DNA of 64,000 nucleotides from an uncultured Flavobacteriaceae bacterium. Its GTDB lineage: Bacteria > Bacteroidota > Bacteroidia > Flavobacteriales > Flavobacteriaceae. Shown here in pieces: positions 28,716 to 37,467 of the stretch. The notes below the pieces were generated by a model. It searched no databases and was not told the DNA's origin. It worked only from the letters and a program-made list of their open reading frames with translations. The position numbers were made by a program, and so were the translations under genes. The stretch lies in NCBI GenBank assembly GCA_947494565.1, contig CANLVG010000006.1:1-64000 (forward strand), in the 5' to 3' direction. How positions within the stretch are numbered: the first letter of the stretch is position 1; the number at the start of each line of letters is the position of its first letter.

Positions 28716-29789
28716 TTATCGCGGAATTTGAATTGATTCAATGATCATATTCACCACACTTTCAGTGGTCATACCCTCCATTTCACGTTCGGGTGTTAGA
28801 ATGATGCGGTGATTCAAAACGGGAATCAAGGCCCGCTTGACATCTTCAGGAATCACAAAATCACGCCCTTTCATGGCCGCCATTGCCTTTGCGGCGTTCA
28901 AAGTGGCGATTGAGGCACGGGGCGAACCGCCTAAATACAGATGCGGATGGTTTCGTGTTTTTGTAATAATGTCGGCGATGTATTTAATGATTTTTTCCTC
29001 AACAATGACCTCCTGGATCTTGGCTTTAAAGCTTTTCAGTTTTACTGGTGTCAGCACATCGTTGATAAGCGCTTGTGGTTTAGATCCTTTACGCTCGTGA
29101 TGCGTTTGAATGATCTTGATTTCTTCTTCGGCAGACGGATAGGCTACCTTGATCTTGAATAGAAATCGATCCAGTTGCGCCTCCGGAAGCGCGTAGGTGC
29201 CCTCTTGTTCAATTGGGTTTTGTGTGGCGAGCACCATAAACGGGGTATCCATGGGATAGGTAACACCATCCATGGTCACCTGCCGTTCTTCCATGGTTTC
29301 GAACATGGCAGCCTGTGTTTTTGCCGGAGCCCGATTGATTTCATCGATGAGTATGATGTTCGAGAAAATAGGCCCTTTCTTAAATTCGAATTCAGTAGAC
29401 TTGGCATTGAACACCGATGTTCCCAAAATGTCACTAGGCATCAAATCAGGAGTGAACTGAATACGACTGAATTCGGTCTTGAGGGTTTTTGCGAACAACT
29501 TTGCCGTAATTGTCTTGGCGATGCCCGGTACCCCTTCAATGAGTACATGCCCGTCAACTAGGAGCGAAACAATCAGCAGTTCGATGAAATCTCGTTGACC
29601 TACAATTACTTTCGCCAGTTCGGCTTCGATTGCTTCCACGGCATTTTTAAGGTCTTCCAACGGAATACGGTTACTAAAATTCAGCGCTTCAGCAGCTGGT
29701 ACCGTTGCGTTGCTGTTTTGTGATATTTCTTCGGTTTTCTTCAGTTCTTCGGAAGACTGTTCGTTGGTGTTCGATTCTTTATTTTCCAT
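28716..29789 (-). CDS. MoxR family AAA+ ATPase
   Basis: A 357-residue ATPase with a low-complexity acidic N-terminal tail of about 35 residues. Walker A is GVPGIAKT (residues 86-93), Walker B LIDE (147-150) followed by the MoxR signature INRAPAKTQAAMFETMEE, and sensor 1 is ATQNP. MoxR ATPases act as chaperones that pair with vWA/DUF58 proteins. It overlaps the DUF4350 gene by 11 bases, which indicates translational coupling. Confidence 0.95.
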   Translation of the reverse strand: MENKESNTNEQSSEELKKTEEISQNSNATVPAAEALNFSNRIPLEDLKNAVEAIEAELAKVIVGQRDFIELLIVSLLVDGHVLIEGVPGIAKTITAKLFAKTLKTEFSRIQFTPDLMPSDILGTSVFNAKSTEFEFKKGPIFSNIILIDEINRAPAKTQAAMFETMEERQVTMDGVTYPMDTPFMVLATQNPIEQEGTYALPEAQLDRFLFKIKVAYPSAEEEIKIIQTHHERKGSKPQALINDVLTPVKLKSFKAKIQEVIVEEKIIKYIADIITKTRNHPHLYLGGSPRASIATLNAAKAMAAMKGRDFVIPEDVKRALIPVLNHRIILTPEREMEGMTTESVVNMIIESIQIPR

Positions 29790-30993
29790 TGGCTTTATGT
29801 TTGAATTTTTCTATGGACGTATTTAGTTTTGCGAGTTCGGTATCACTGATTTCACTTTGGTCCCTTAGGCGTTCAAGAAATGTAAATAGCGCTTTGACTT
29901 CGTCAAAGGTATGTGCGCTTCTGGAAGCGAGATTTCTATAGAACTCTTCTTCGCGTTCTACGGTTTCCATGTGCAAATGGGAACGGATATATTCTAGAAA
30001 CTGTTCTATTTTATAGGTCACGATAGGCCGACGTTGGTTCTTTTCATAGTACATGTCCGCAATGGTACGAGTAAAAGCCAAGGTCTGATTTTTCAAAGGT
30101 ATCACTACAGGAATCGCCCGTTGCTTTCTTTTCCCCTCGAACAGCACATAAATAAGGGCGGCAACTAAAACGAGATAATAAGCCCATTTGAATTCCTTGG
30201 TGTTCAAGAAAATATACATGGGCGAGGTATAGAACTTTTTTCCGGCTTTGTAATGGTTATCGATAAAAATGGACCTTGAGGGGTCGAGATACGACAAGAG
30301 ACCAGCTGTATAGTTGCGATTGTCACCTTTCAAAATAAAGTAATTCGTGAAGGCCTTCGGAAAAGTGGAAAGAATGATTTCACCACTGCCATAGTCTTGT
30401 CGAATCACATCAAAATGTTTTTTGGCCACTGCCAATGAGTCTATGTGATGGTCCACAACGCCTAGAACGGTGGTTCTGAGCGTATCGATTTCACTAAAGT
30501 AGTTGGAATAGGTATCCTTTGAAAAGGGGTAGCTCGCTTCCGGATCTAAATCCGGATTGACCAATTGATGAATTTGGCTGTGGTCTTCCCCAAATTCCGC
30601 AAAGAGTCCTGAGGTGCTGAGGTTCAAGGTGTCCAACAATAGTTCCTCGAAGGAACTAGAGGCCACAAAAAGGGTATTACCCTCCGACGTCCATTCCAAT
30701 AGGGTGGCCAATTCCGATTCTCCGAAAGCAATGTTGTCATTGACCAAGAAATAGGTGCCTTGCGCCTCAAAATGTGCGTTCAGGTATTCAAAGGGAGGTT
30801 CGTTGACCTGCTCGATCTGGGGAAATAGTTCCCCCATGAGCTCATTAAGTACAAAAGTGCCATATGGAATCTTATGCTGGGTGACATATGACGGAAACCA
30901 ATTCAGCTCTTTGGGCTTATTGTATTGCAGCACCATCAGCAGTGCTATGGTGACCCCAACGATGATAAGATAGCTATTCGTCTTTTTAAGCAT
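29779..30993 (-). CDS. DUF4350 domain membrane protein
   Basis: A 404-residue protein with an N-terminal membrane helix (about residues 8-22) and a second helix around residues 265-285. The extracytoplasmic segment between them is a DUF4350 GATase-like fold (YGTFVLNELMGELFPQI near the start). The C-terminal part is helical and cytoplasmic (FARTIADMYYEKNQRRPI-like sequence). The family occurs almost only beside MoxR and DUF58 genes. It overlaps the genes on both sides (8 and 11 bases). Confidence 0.82.
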   Translation of the reverse strand: MLKKTNSYLIIVGVTIALLMVLQYNKPKELNWFPSYVTQHKIPYGTFVLNELMGELFPQIEQVNEPPFEYLNAHFEAQGTYFLVNDNIAFGESELATLLEWTSEGNTLFVASSSFEELLLDTLNLSTSGLFAEFGEDHSQIHQLVNPDLDPEASYPFSKDTYSNYFSEIDTLRTTVLGVVDHHIDSLAVAKKHFDVIRQDYGSGEIILSTFPKAFTNYFILKGDNRNYTAGLLSYLDPSRSIFIDNHYKAGKKFYTSPMYIFLNTKEFKWAYYLVLVAALIYVLFEGKRKQRAIPVVIPLKNQTLAFTRTIADMYYEKNQRRPIVTYKIEQFLEYIRSHLHMETVEREEEFYRNLASRSAHTFDEVKALFTFLERLRDQSEISDTELAKLNTSIEKFKHKANGK

Positions 30994-31723
30994 TGTTTAG
31001 GGTTTTGCGGACATCCGAGAAAATGATCTCTGCCTGCTCGTATTGTGACTGATCGATATCGAAATCCCCATACCAAATGTAATCGTAGATGCGGGTGATT
31101 TTGGTGAACGCTTTCTTTAAATCCGGTTTCTTGATTTCTTTTTCGTAATCATGATTGGTTTTCTGAAGTTGCCAGTCGATGAATTTCTTCTCACTGAGCA
31201 GTTGTAGTACGTAGAGATAGTAATAACGTACTGCTAGTCTATAGTTTTGTGAATCGAGGGCCTTTTGAATCAAAGCTTGAATATCCTCATTTTTGATAAT
31301 ATGTTCTTCTTCCGAAAGGGATACGAGCGGTTTTTTACCACTGTTACTTTCTGCTGCGCTCATATTTGCATTCATAAAGAACCTGATGAACAAGAAAAGC
31401 AGCAAAACGAGAAGTAGATAGGGGAGTATCCGTAAAAATAGGGCCAAAGCGCCGGCGGCTTCATCTACACCAAAAATCCATTCAAAAAAGCGCAGAAAAA
31501 GATTGCCCAACCAGGCTTTGAAATCGTCCCACCAAGTCGGGTTGCTTTCTACGATTTCATAATCGAATTTAGGATCCTTCTTGAATTTTTCTAGATCCCC
31601 ATCCGATATTTTTTGAATGGTGACCCGTTCGGTGTCATAGTTGACGCTAAGCGAATCTTCTTGTGCATGGCCTGGTACAAGTACATAGAAAACTAAAAAG
31701 AACAAGAAGTAAAGTCTTTGCAT
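30986..31723 (-). CDS. DUF4129 domain membrane protein
   Basis: A 245-residue protein with a signal peptide (PGHAQ), a Trp-rich juxtamembrane stretch (NPTWWDDFKAWLGNLF), one membrane helix near residues 93-115 and a cytoplasmic C-terminal DUF4129 helical region containing YRLAVRYYYLYVLQLL. DUF4129 proteins are standard members of MoxR/DUF58 clusters, sometimes fused to transglutaminase domains. Its stop overlaps the start of the DUF4350 gene. Confidence 0.85.
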   Translation of the reverse strand: MQRLYFLFFLVFYVLVPGHAQEDSLSVNYDTERVTIQKISDGDLEKFKKDPKFDYEIVESNPTWWDDFKAWLGNLFLRFFEWIFGVDEAAGALALFLRILPYLLLVLLLFLFIRFFMNANMSAAESNSGKKPLVSLSEEEHIIKNEDIQALIQKALDSQNYRLAVRYYYLYVLQLLSEKKFIDWQLQKTNHDYEKEIKKPDLKKAFTKITRIYDYIWYGDFDIDQSQYEQAEIIFSDVRKTLNNA

Positions 31724-31725
31724 GC

Positions 31726-32613
31726 CTAATTGTCGCGTATTTCACCTAGATTTTGAATTTTTTCATAAGTACCTGTGAAGTTTTTCTTTTCGTTGAGATT
31801 GAAATAAATGAAAGCCCCTGCAACCACGGAGATGAGATTGAGTAAAAACTGTGCTACCGCGCTGATGATGTTGAGCAATAAATAAATGGGGTCTTTAAAG
31901 ATGTCCACTACGGTTTCCGCGTCCATTTCACCTGAGAAAATACCCATTTTTGCAATTTGGTATACTTGGGCGGGTATGGAAAAGGCATAATTGGCAACAC
32001 CAACGATGATGCCAATGATCAAGAGGGTTGCAAAGGTAATCCACCATTCATCCTTGACCAGGGCAAAACTTTCGCCATAGGCATCGGTAGCCCCTTTATC
32101 ACTAAAGACCAAAATACTGAATGAGAGGGCTAGAGGCACCCATAGGTAAATACCGGGGATGAAGCACAACATAAATCCGATGACCACTGAAATGCCTACC
32201 AAAAAACCCAGTCCTATAAAGCTTCCGAATTTTTTATAGACATCCGATTTGATTTCATCAAAATTGATTTGACCCTTTCCATTGGCATATGACTTGATAT
32301 AGTGCAATGTGGTCGATTGAGACATGACATACACCACAAGAACGGCAATGATATAAAGGAAACCGACTACGAAAAGGGTAGCAAAATTTATAGCCTCGTT
32401 GTTTGAGCCGGCACCCAATAATAAATTGTTGAAGCTATTACCTGCAAAATACATATACAAGGCCATGCAAATGACCATCACCAAAAGGTAAGGGCCTACA
32501 ATTTTTAAAAAAGTATTGAAAAAAGGTTTGAACTCATTTCTCAGAAAGGCAAAGGTGTCGGATAGAATATCTCCGAGTTCACGCTTTTTCTTAAATTCTA
32601 TATAGGTTTTCAT
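31726..32613 (-). CDS. Multi-pass membrane protein of the MoxR/DUF58 operon
   Basis: A 295-residue protein with about six membrane helices (beginning around residues 40, 75, 140, 175, 205 and 255). The first 30 residues are cytoplasmic, with KRELGDILSDTFAFLRNEFK. It resembles the membrane domain of glycerophosphodiester phosphodiesterase-like proteins, but no enzymatic residues are evident. It overlaps the start of the SpoIIM-like gene by 4 bases and is 2 bases from the DUF4129 start. Confidence 0.75.
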   Translation of the reverse strand: MKTYIEFKKKRELGDILSDTFAFLRNEFKPFFNTFLKIVGPYLLVMVICMALYMYFAGNSFNNLLLGAGSNNEAINFATLFVVGFLYIIAVLVVYVMSQSTTLHYIKSYANGKGQINFDEIKSDVYKKFGSFIGLGFLVGISVVIGFMLCFIPGIYLWVPLALSFSILVFSDKGATDAYGESFALVKDEWWITFATLLIIGIIVGVANYAFSIPAQVYQIAKMGIFSGEMDAETVVDIFKDPIYLLLNIISAVAQFLLNLISVVAGAFIYFNLNEKKNFTGTYEKIQNLGEIRDN

Positions 32614-33569
32614 GGTATTGTTTTTTTATTGAGTTGGTAGGGATATATGATATAGTAAAAAATAATAAGTGCCAGTGATCCCGATATAATGAGGATGGCA
32701 AGCCAGTCTGGCATTTCGGTGTGACGGGTTACAAAACCTTCGAGGAAACCTGCGATAATAAAAAAAGGAACGGTACTTAGCATGATTTTCAAACCATTGA
32801 CTACGCCTCTTTTGAACGACTCTAACCGAGTGTAGGTGCCTGGAAAAAGCATTCCATTGGCAAGTACTAATCCTGCACATCCGGCAATGATAATGACCGA
32901 TATTTCGATAGTGCCGTGGATCCAAATAGTTCTAACGGATTCCCATCCCAAGCCCTTATCGAAAAAGAAGTACTGAAAACTGCCCAACATGATGCCGTTT
33001 CTCAGCATGATATATAAGGTGCCGATACCCAATAAAATGCCAAAAGCAAAGGCATATACGGCTACGGTAATATTATTAATGGTAATACCGAGGAACATGT
33101 TGACCTCTCCCATTTGTTTATAAACGGCCATTGGATCGTCATTTTCGATGTTTTCGAGGGTCATATTGACGTATCCATCCCCTAAGATCGACCGGACAAA
33201 ATCGCCCTCATTTGCCGACGAAAAAGCACCTACCGCAGTGAAAAAGGCAAATACCAAAAACGCAATAAGTAATTCGCGCCTATGATGATAAAATAGGGTC
33301 GGAAATTCTGTTTTCCAGAAACTGATAATTCGATTTTTTGACTCGCGCTGGGTCTTATAGATTTGTCGATGCGCCTGAGAAGCTAAGCCGTTGAGATAGA
33401 ATTCGGTGTTACTCCCAGCGTAAAAGGTTTTGGCATAACTTAAGTGGTCGGTAATTTCTATGTAGAGGTCGGACAATACATCGGGTGCTATATCCGTTTT
33501 GTTCGATAGTGCGTTTTCAAAGACCGCCCATTTATCCTTATTTCGTTTTACGAATGCGGCTTCTCGCAT
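32610..33569 (-). CDS. Stage II sporulation protein M-like (SpoIIM/DUF95) membrane protein
   Basis: A 319-residue protein with a cytoplasmic N-terminal helical region, then several membrane helices. The DUF95 hallmark GTLYIMLRNGIMLGSFQYFFF and WIHGTIEISVIIIAGCAGLVLA are visible. The organism does not sporulate by this route; in Bacteroidota the family travels with MoxR/DUF58 genes. It is the first gene of the operon and is divergent from the RDD gene. Confidence 0.9.
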   Translation of the reverse strand: MREAAFVKRNKDKWAVFENALSNKTDIAPDVLSDLYIEITDHLSYAKTFYAGSNTEFYLNGLASQAHRQIYKTQRESKNRIISFWKTEFPTLFYHHRRELLIAFLVFAFFTAVGAFSSANEGDFVRSILGDGYVNMTLENIENDDPMAVYKQMGEVNMFLGITINNITVAVYAFAFGILLGIGTLYIMLRNGIMLGSFQYFFFDKGLGWESVRTIWIHGTIEISVIIIAGCAGLVLANGMLFPGTYTRLESFKRGVVNGLKIMLSTVPFFIIAGFLEGFVTRHTEMPDWLAILIISGSLALIIFYYIIYPYQLNKKTIP

Positions 33570-33624
33570 TACTATGAGGGATTAAGAGATTATTTTGATT
33601 CGTGTTCTTAGAACTAATATTATC

Positions 33625-33632
33625 TACTTTTG
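33625..33632 (+). promoter_or_regulatory. -7 element upstream of the RDD gene
   Basis: TACTTTTG matches TAnnTTTG and would give a leader of about 100 bases. No equivalent element was seen on the minus strand for the divergent operon. Confidence 0.4.
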
Positions 33633-33740
33633 TTGTGGAGTAAAGAAAAAATAAGATAAACGGATAGCCCAACTGAATGAAAATTGCAAGAGGTTTCTCA
33701 ACCATAGAGCGGACTTCCTGCACTCAAAGAAACTAATTAT

Positions 33741-34457
33741 ATGGAACAATTTCAAATTGAAACTGCCCAAAATATAAGCATTCATCAAAATACAGCCCAC
33801 CTTGGTGAGCGTATGTTGGCTTATATCATTGACAGTTTTATTATTTGGGTCTATGTGGTTCTTATGTTCTTGTTGTTGATTACCATGGATATCGACATCG
33901 AAGATATGTGGGCCCTTTATTTGGTATTGAACTTGCCCGCTTTTTTGTATTACGTACTACTGGAAACCTTTATGGATGGCAAGACGGTGGGTAAAAGCCT
34001 GGTACATATACGCGTGGTAAAACTTGACGGGTCCAAACCTAATTTTTCAAGTTATGTCGTACGGTGGGTGCTCAGAATTATTGATGTGGCCCTTTCCTCG
34101 GGAGGTGTGGCCGTATTGACGATCCTACTTCGTGGAAAAGGACAACGCGTTGGCGATATCGCGGCGGGTACCACGGTAATCAGTGAGAAGAAAAGGGTTT
34201 CGATCAAAGATACCTTGCTCAGTGACCTTCCAGAGGCCTATATACCCAAGTTTCCGCAGGTCACTGTTTTCAAAGATCGAGAAATGCAAACGATTAAAGA
34301 CCTCTACACCTCCGCCAAACGAAATGGTGACCACAACGTTATCGTATCTTTGAGCGATCGTATTAAAAAGGTAACCGGAATAACTACTGAATTGAGAGCC
34401 CTAGACTTCGTAGATGTCATTATCAAAGACTATAGTTTTTATACACAGCAACTCTGA
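33741..34457 (+). CDS. RDD family membrane protein
   Basis: A 238-residue protein with the RDD domain (residues about 15-150): RMLAYIIDSFIIW at the first helix, the DGKTVGKSLVHIRVV loop, and RGKGQRVGDIAAGTTVI at the third helix. The cytoplasmic tail of about 85 residues has no recognised domain. RDD genes are usual partners of the SpoIIM/MoxR cluster and here it is divergent from it across 171 bases. A transport or Na+/H+ role has been shown for some RDD proteins; for this one it is unproven. Confidence 0.9.
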   Translation: MEQFQIETAQNISIHQNTAHLGERMLAYIIDSFIIWVYVVLMFLLLITMDIDIEDMWALYLVLNLPAFLYYVLLETFMDGKTVGKSLVHIRVVKLDGSKPNFSSYVVRWVLRIIDVALSSGGVAVLTILLRGKGQRVGDIAAGTTVISEKKRVSIKDTLLSDLPEAYIPKFPQVTVFKDREMQTIKDLYTSAKRNGDHNVIVSLSDRIKKVTGITTELRALDFVDVIIKDYSFYTQQL

Positions 34458-34579
34458 CAATGCATGAATGTTGGAAGATGAAGCTGTCAATGAACTTCAT
34501 TGGTTCTAAAGAGATTCCATTTTTGCGATTTACCTACGCTTATGACAAGTTGTAACCACTTAAAAATCAAAGCCAACTA

Positions 34580-35182
34580 ATGTTTTACTTTGCCATTGAT
34601 ATTCTGGGAACCATTGCGTTTGCGATTTCAGGGGTTTTGGTCGCCATGGAAAAAAAGCTTGACCTGTTCGGAGTGATCATTATAGCCTTTGTAACCGCCA
34701 TTGGAGGTGGAACCTTGCGTGATGTCTTGATTGGCAACACCCCGGTCGTCTGGATGCGCGAATTGACATACGTCATCGTCATTCTTAGCGCCGTAGTCGT
34801 TGCCATTCTCTTCTCAAAACATTTGCGATATTTGCGTAAGACTCTTTTTTTATTTGACACCATAGGTATTGGACTCTTCACTATGGTCGGTGTCGAGAAA
34901 GGCCTTAATGAAGAATTACTGCCCGTAATGTGTGTAGCCTTGGGTACTATTACCGCTTGTTTCGGTGGAGTCATACGCGATATCCTGTGCAATGAGATTC
35001 CCGTTATTTTCAGAAAGGAAGTGTACGCTACGGCTTGTATCTTAGGGGCGTTTTCTTATTTCTTGTTACGAATGTTACCTTTTACCGAAGAGTATGCCTA
35101 CAGTGCTGCGATATTGATTATCATCGGAATACGTATCGTCGCGGTAAAATTCAAGATCGCCCTGCCCAATATTTATCGCTAG
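34580..35182 (+). CDS. TRIC-type (UPF0126) cation channel family membrane protein
   Basis: A 200-residue protein with seven predicted membrane helices made of two related halves. The conserved motifs are FAISGVLVAMEKKLDLFG, AIGGGTLRDVLIG and the second-half copy ITACFGGVIRDIL. Prokaryotic TRIC proteins form trimeric cation channels related to animal intracellular channels. It is a monocistronic gene on the plus strand between RDD and the convergent cyclophilin lipoprotein gene. Confidence 0.92.
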   Translation: MFYFAIDILGTIAFAISGVLVAMEKKLDLFGVIIIAFVTAIGGGTLRDVLIGNTPVVWMRELTYVIVILSAVVVAILFSKHLRYLRKTLFLFDTIGIGLFTMVGVEKGLNEELLPVMCVALGTITACFGGVIRDILCNEIPVIFRKEVYATACILGAFSYFLLRMLPFTEEYAYSAAILIIIGIRIVAVKFKIALPNIYR

Positions 35183-35258
35183 AGCATGCCACTTATAAGG
35201 ATTTTAACGGGTATCGCAATTTTTTATGACTAAAAGCTAGGGTGAGCTGTAAAACGAC

Positions 35259-35972
35259 TCATCGAATAACTTCGATTTTCTCAATGTAAACATTATTTGA
35301 AGGCCAGTCTCCTTTGCCGACAGGCACTGCATTGATGTCGTCCACAACGTCCATGCCTTGAATGACCTTCCCAAACGGGGTATAACTGCCGTCTAGATGA
35401 TATGAGCCTGGTTTAGTAACCACAATGAAAAATTCGTAAGGAGAGGCCAATTTGTGCGGATTATCTCGTTCACTACTTGGCATGGAAAGCACTCCACGAT
35501 GATGCTTATACCCCTTTTTGCCATCAGGGGGAAGCAGGTATCTTCCGATCTTCCTTCTTTTTTGGGGGGTCTCTCTGTCATCGGCATTGCCTCCTTGAAT
35601 GATAAAGTTCTTCACGATTCGATGAAACTGAGTGCCATCAAAGTACCCCTGCTTGGCGAGGTATATGAAATTGGCCTTGTGGTAAGGAACGTTGTCGAAT
35701 AACTGCACAGTGAAACTACCCATGCTGGTGGTGATTTTAAGGACGTTCTCTTTGAGGTCTTTCTGGTATTCAAAAAAGAACTCAATGGCATTCTCCTCAG
35801 TTAGCATAAATTCCTCTGCTTCCTCCTTATTCGGAATGGTATCTTTTGGTGCCGTGTCAACAATCGTGTCTTTCTCGACCACTCGAGTATTTAATTCCTT
35901 GGTCTTATCTTTACATCCGCCCAAAAAAAATAGTATTAATATTGCAGCCCTAACGATTCTTTTCGTACTCAT
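35259..35972 (-). CDS. Cyclophilin-type peptidyl-prolyl isomerase lipoprotein
   Basis: A 237-residue lipoprotein (MSTKRIVRAAILILFFLGGC, lipid on C20) with an acidic linker and a cyclophilin domain from about residue 75. Conserved parts are QFHRIVKNFIIQGGN (catalytic Arg) and HLDGSYTPFGKVIQGMDVVD. There is an insertion of about 25 residues after GGNADD, rich in basic residues. The protein should assist folding in the periplasm. Its ATG shares bases 35971-35972 with the divergent Nudix start codon (CATG). Confidence 0.92.
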   Translation of the reverse strand: MSTKRIVRAAILILFFLGGCKDKTKELNTRVVEKDTIVDTAPKDTIPNKEEAEEFMLTEENAIEFFFEYQKDLKENVLKITTSMGSFTVQLFDNVPYHKANFIYLAKQGYFDGTQFHRIVKNFIIQGGNADDRETPQKRRKIGRYLLPPDGKKGYKHHRGVLSMPSSERDNPHKLASPYEFFIVVTKPGSYHLDGSYTPFGKVIQGMDVVDDINAVPVGKGDWPSNNVYIEKIEVIR

Positions 35973-36612
35973 GGATTTTAAGGTTTTTTCACAACAAGTC
36001 TCAAAAATAGAAAATCTGCCTTTACCGGGTGAAGCTTCCCATTTTAAAATGGCACCGGAATTTAGAGTTGAGGAGTTGCGGATGGCTCGTATCAAAAAGA
36101 GAAATCCAAAAAAAGCTGCCGTACTAGCCTTGTTTTACCCGAATGAAGGCCAGCTTACCAACTTACTGCTTATCCTTAGAAAAACATACAAAGGAGTCCA
36201 CTCCAATCAAATTGCGCTGCCAGGAGGCAAGACGGAAGCTTCGGATTTCGATCTAAAGGAGACTGCCCTACGGGAAACACATGAAGAAGTAGGCGTTTCG
36301 CCAGAAAAAGTGACGATTATCAAATCGTTAAGTGAAGTGTATATACCGCCCAGCAATTTTGAAGTGCAACCCTATGTTGGTATAAGTCGCTCTAAGCTTT
36401 CTTTCATTCGACAAGAAACAGAGGTGGAGGAAATCATTGAGGTGGCGCTGACCGACTTTTTGGACGATTCCAATATATTTCACCAGAAGTTGAGTACTTC
36501 CTATGCGGAGAATGTTGAGGTACCCGCCTTTAAACTTGAAGGTTACACGGTTTGGGGTGCAACGGCAATGATGCTCAGTGAAATCAAAGAACTGTTGAAA
36601 CAGGCATTATAA
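35971..36612 (+). CDS. CoA pyrophosphatase-type Nudix hydrolase
   Basis: A 213-residue cytoplasmic protein with the Nudix box GGKTEASDFDLKE..RETHEEVGV (about residues 84-108), of the longer NudL/UPF0035 type that follows LPGGK. This branch hydrolyses CoA and its derivatives to 4'-phosphopantetheine and 3',5'-ADP. The N-terminal MDFKVFSQQVSKIENLPLPG is the usual opening in Flavobacteriia, which supports the start at 35971. The frame is open upstream as far as 35692, but that part is antisense to the cyclophilin lipoprotein gene. A TATCTTTA (7 of 8 match to the -7 consensus) at 35906-35913 lies within the cyclophilin gene. Confidence 0.92.
   Translation: MDFKVFSQQVSKIENLPLPGEASHFKMAPEFRVEELRMARIKKRNPKKAAVLALFYPNEGQLTNLLLILRKTYKGVHSNQIALPGGKTEASDFDLKETALRETHEEVGVSPEKVTIIKSLSEVYIPPSNFEVQPYVGISRSKLSFIRQETEVEEIIEVALTDFLDDSNIFHQKLSTSYAENVEVPAFKLEGYTVWGATAMMLSEIKELLKQAL
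36002..36009 (-). promoter_or_regulatory. -7 element of the cyclophilin gene, inside the Nudix gene
   Basis: The minus strand reads TATTTTTG here, a full match to TAnnTTTG, about 30 bases before the cyclophilin start codon. No TTG at standard -33 spacing is seen. Confidence 0.45.
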
Positions 36613-36624
36613 GGCATGAATTCG

Positions 36625-36632
36625 TAAATTTG
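36625..36632 (+). promoter_or_regulatory. -7 element upstream of the acyltransferase gene
   Basis: TAAATTTG matches TAnnTTTG and lies 21 bases before the ATG at 36654. It begins 12 bases after the Nudix stop. The nearest TTG is 27 bases upstream. Confidence 0.45.
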
Positions 36633-36653
36633 TCGAAACTTACCTCGAACACT

Positions 36654-37463
36654 ATGGGCTTATTCAAAGAGAATCCTTTCGGACACGTACTGTTTTTGAA
36701 AAAGTGGCTCATCCGCATTTTGGGGGTGATGACCCATCAGCGGTATAAGGGTTTTAATAAGCTTGAAATCGAAGGTTCGGAAATCATACGGGATTTGCCT
36801 GATACCAATGTGCTCTTTGTCAGTAACCATCAAACCTATTTTGCTGATGTTGTAGCGATGTTCCATGTGTTCAATGCGAGCCTAAAGGGCAGAAACGACA
36901 GTATTAGGGGCCTAGGGTATTTATGGAATCCGAAATTGAACGTCTACTATATTGCTGCGGCGGAGACCATGAAAAAGAGTCTGCTCACCAAGATATTGGC
37001 CTATGCCGGCTCTATAAGCGTGGAACGCACCTGGCGGTCTGAGGGAAAGGATATCAATCGCCAAGTTAAAATGAGCGATATTTCAAATATAGGTAGGGCC
37101 TTGACCGATGGATGGGTCATTACGTTTCCACAAGGTACAACTACGCCTTGGAAACCATTGCGAAAAGGAACGGCCCACATCATTAAGAAGTACAAACCTG
37201 TTGTAGTACCGGTGGTCATCGATGGTTTCCGGCGCTCGTTCGATAAAAAAGGACTGCGTGTCAAGAAAAAGGGCATTCTACAGTCGATGCATATCAAAGA
37301 GCCGTTGGATATCGATTATGAGGCAGAGTCTTTTGAAGCGATCATCGAGAAATTGGAGTACGCTATAGAACAGCATCCTTCTTTCTTAAAAGTAATTTCG
37401 AAGGAAGAACTTCTTGCCTATGAGGAAGAACACCAAAAACGCCGCTACAGCGCCAAGAGTTAA
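36654..37463 (+). CDS. 1-acyl-sn-glycerol-3-phosphate acyltransferase family (PlsC-like)
   Basis: A 269-residue protein of the PlsC family. Block I is NHQTYFAD, an NHQxxxxD variant of NHxxxxD, at about residues 59-66; block III is FPQGTTT (about 158-164) and the region VVPVVIDGF corresponds to block IV. The family acylates lysophosphatidate or related lysolipids at the inner membrane. The ATG at 36654 follows the -7 element; the in-frame TTG at 36630 overlaps that element and is less likely. The gene converges on the membrane partner of the ECF sigma factor, with 4 bases between stops. Confidence 0.88.
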   Translation: MGLFKENPFGHVLFLKKWLIRILGVMTHQRYKGFNKLEIEGSEIIRDLPDTNVLFVSNHQTYFADVVAMFHVFNASLKGRNDSIRGLGYLWNPKLNVYYIAAAETMKKSLLTKILAYAGSISVERTWRSEGKDINRQVKMSDISNIGRALTDGWVITFPQGTTTPWKPLRKGTAHIIKKYKPVVVPVVIDGFRRSFDKKGLRVKKKGILQSMHIKEPLDIDYEAESFEAIIEKLEYAIEQHPSFLKVISKEELLAYEEEHQKRRYSAKS

Positions 37464-37467
37464 TGTG

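Noticed and set aside
34488-34502. 15-base palindrome after the RDD gene as a terminator
   Set aside because: CAATGAA/TTCATTG is AT-rich, has a one-base spacer and no T run, so it would not form a working terminator.
35692-35970. Upstream extension of the Nudix hydrolase frame
   Set aside because: It would be antisense to the cyclophilin lipoprotein, is rich in Ser/Phe and unlike the family N-terminus; the ATG at 35971 gives the usual start.
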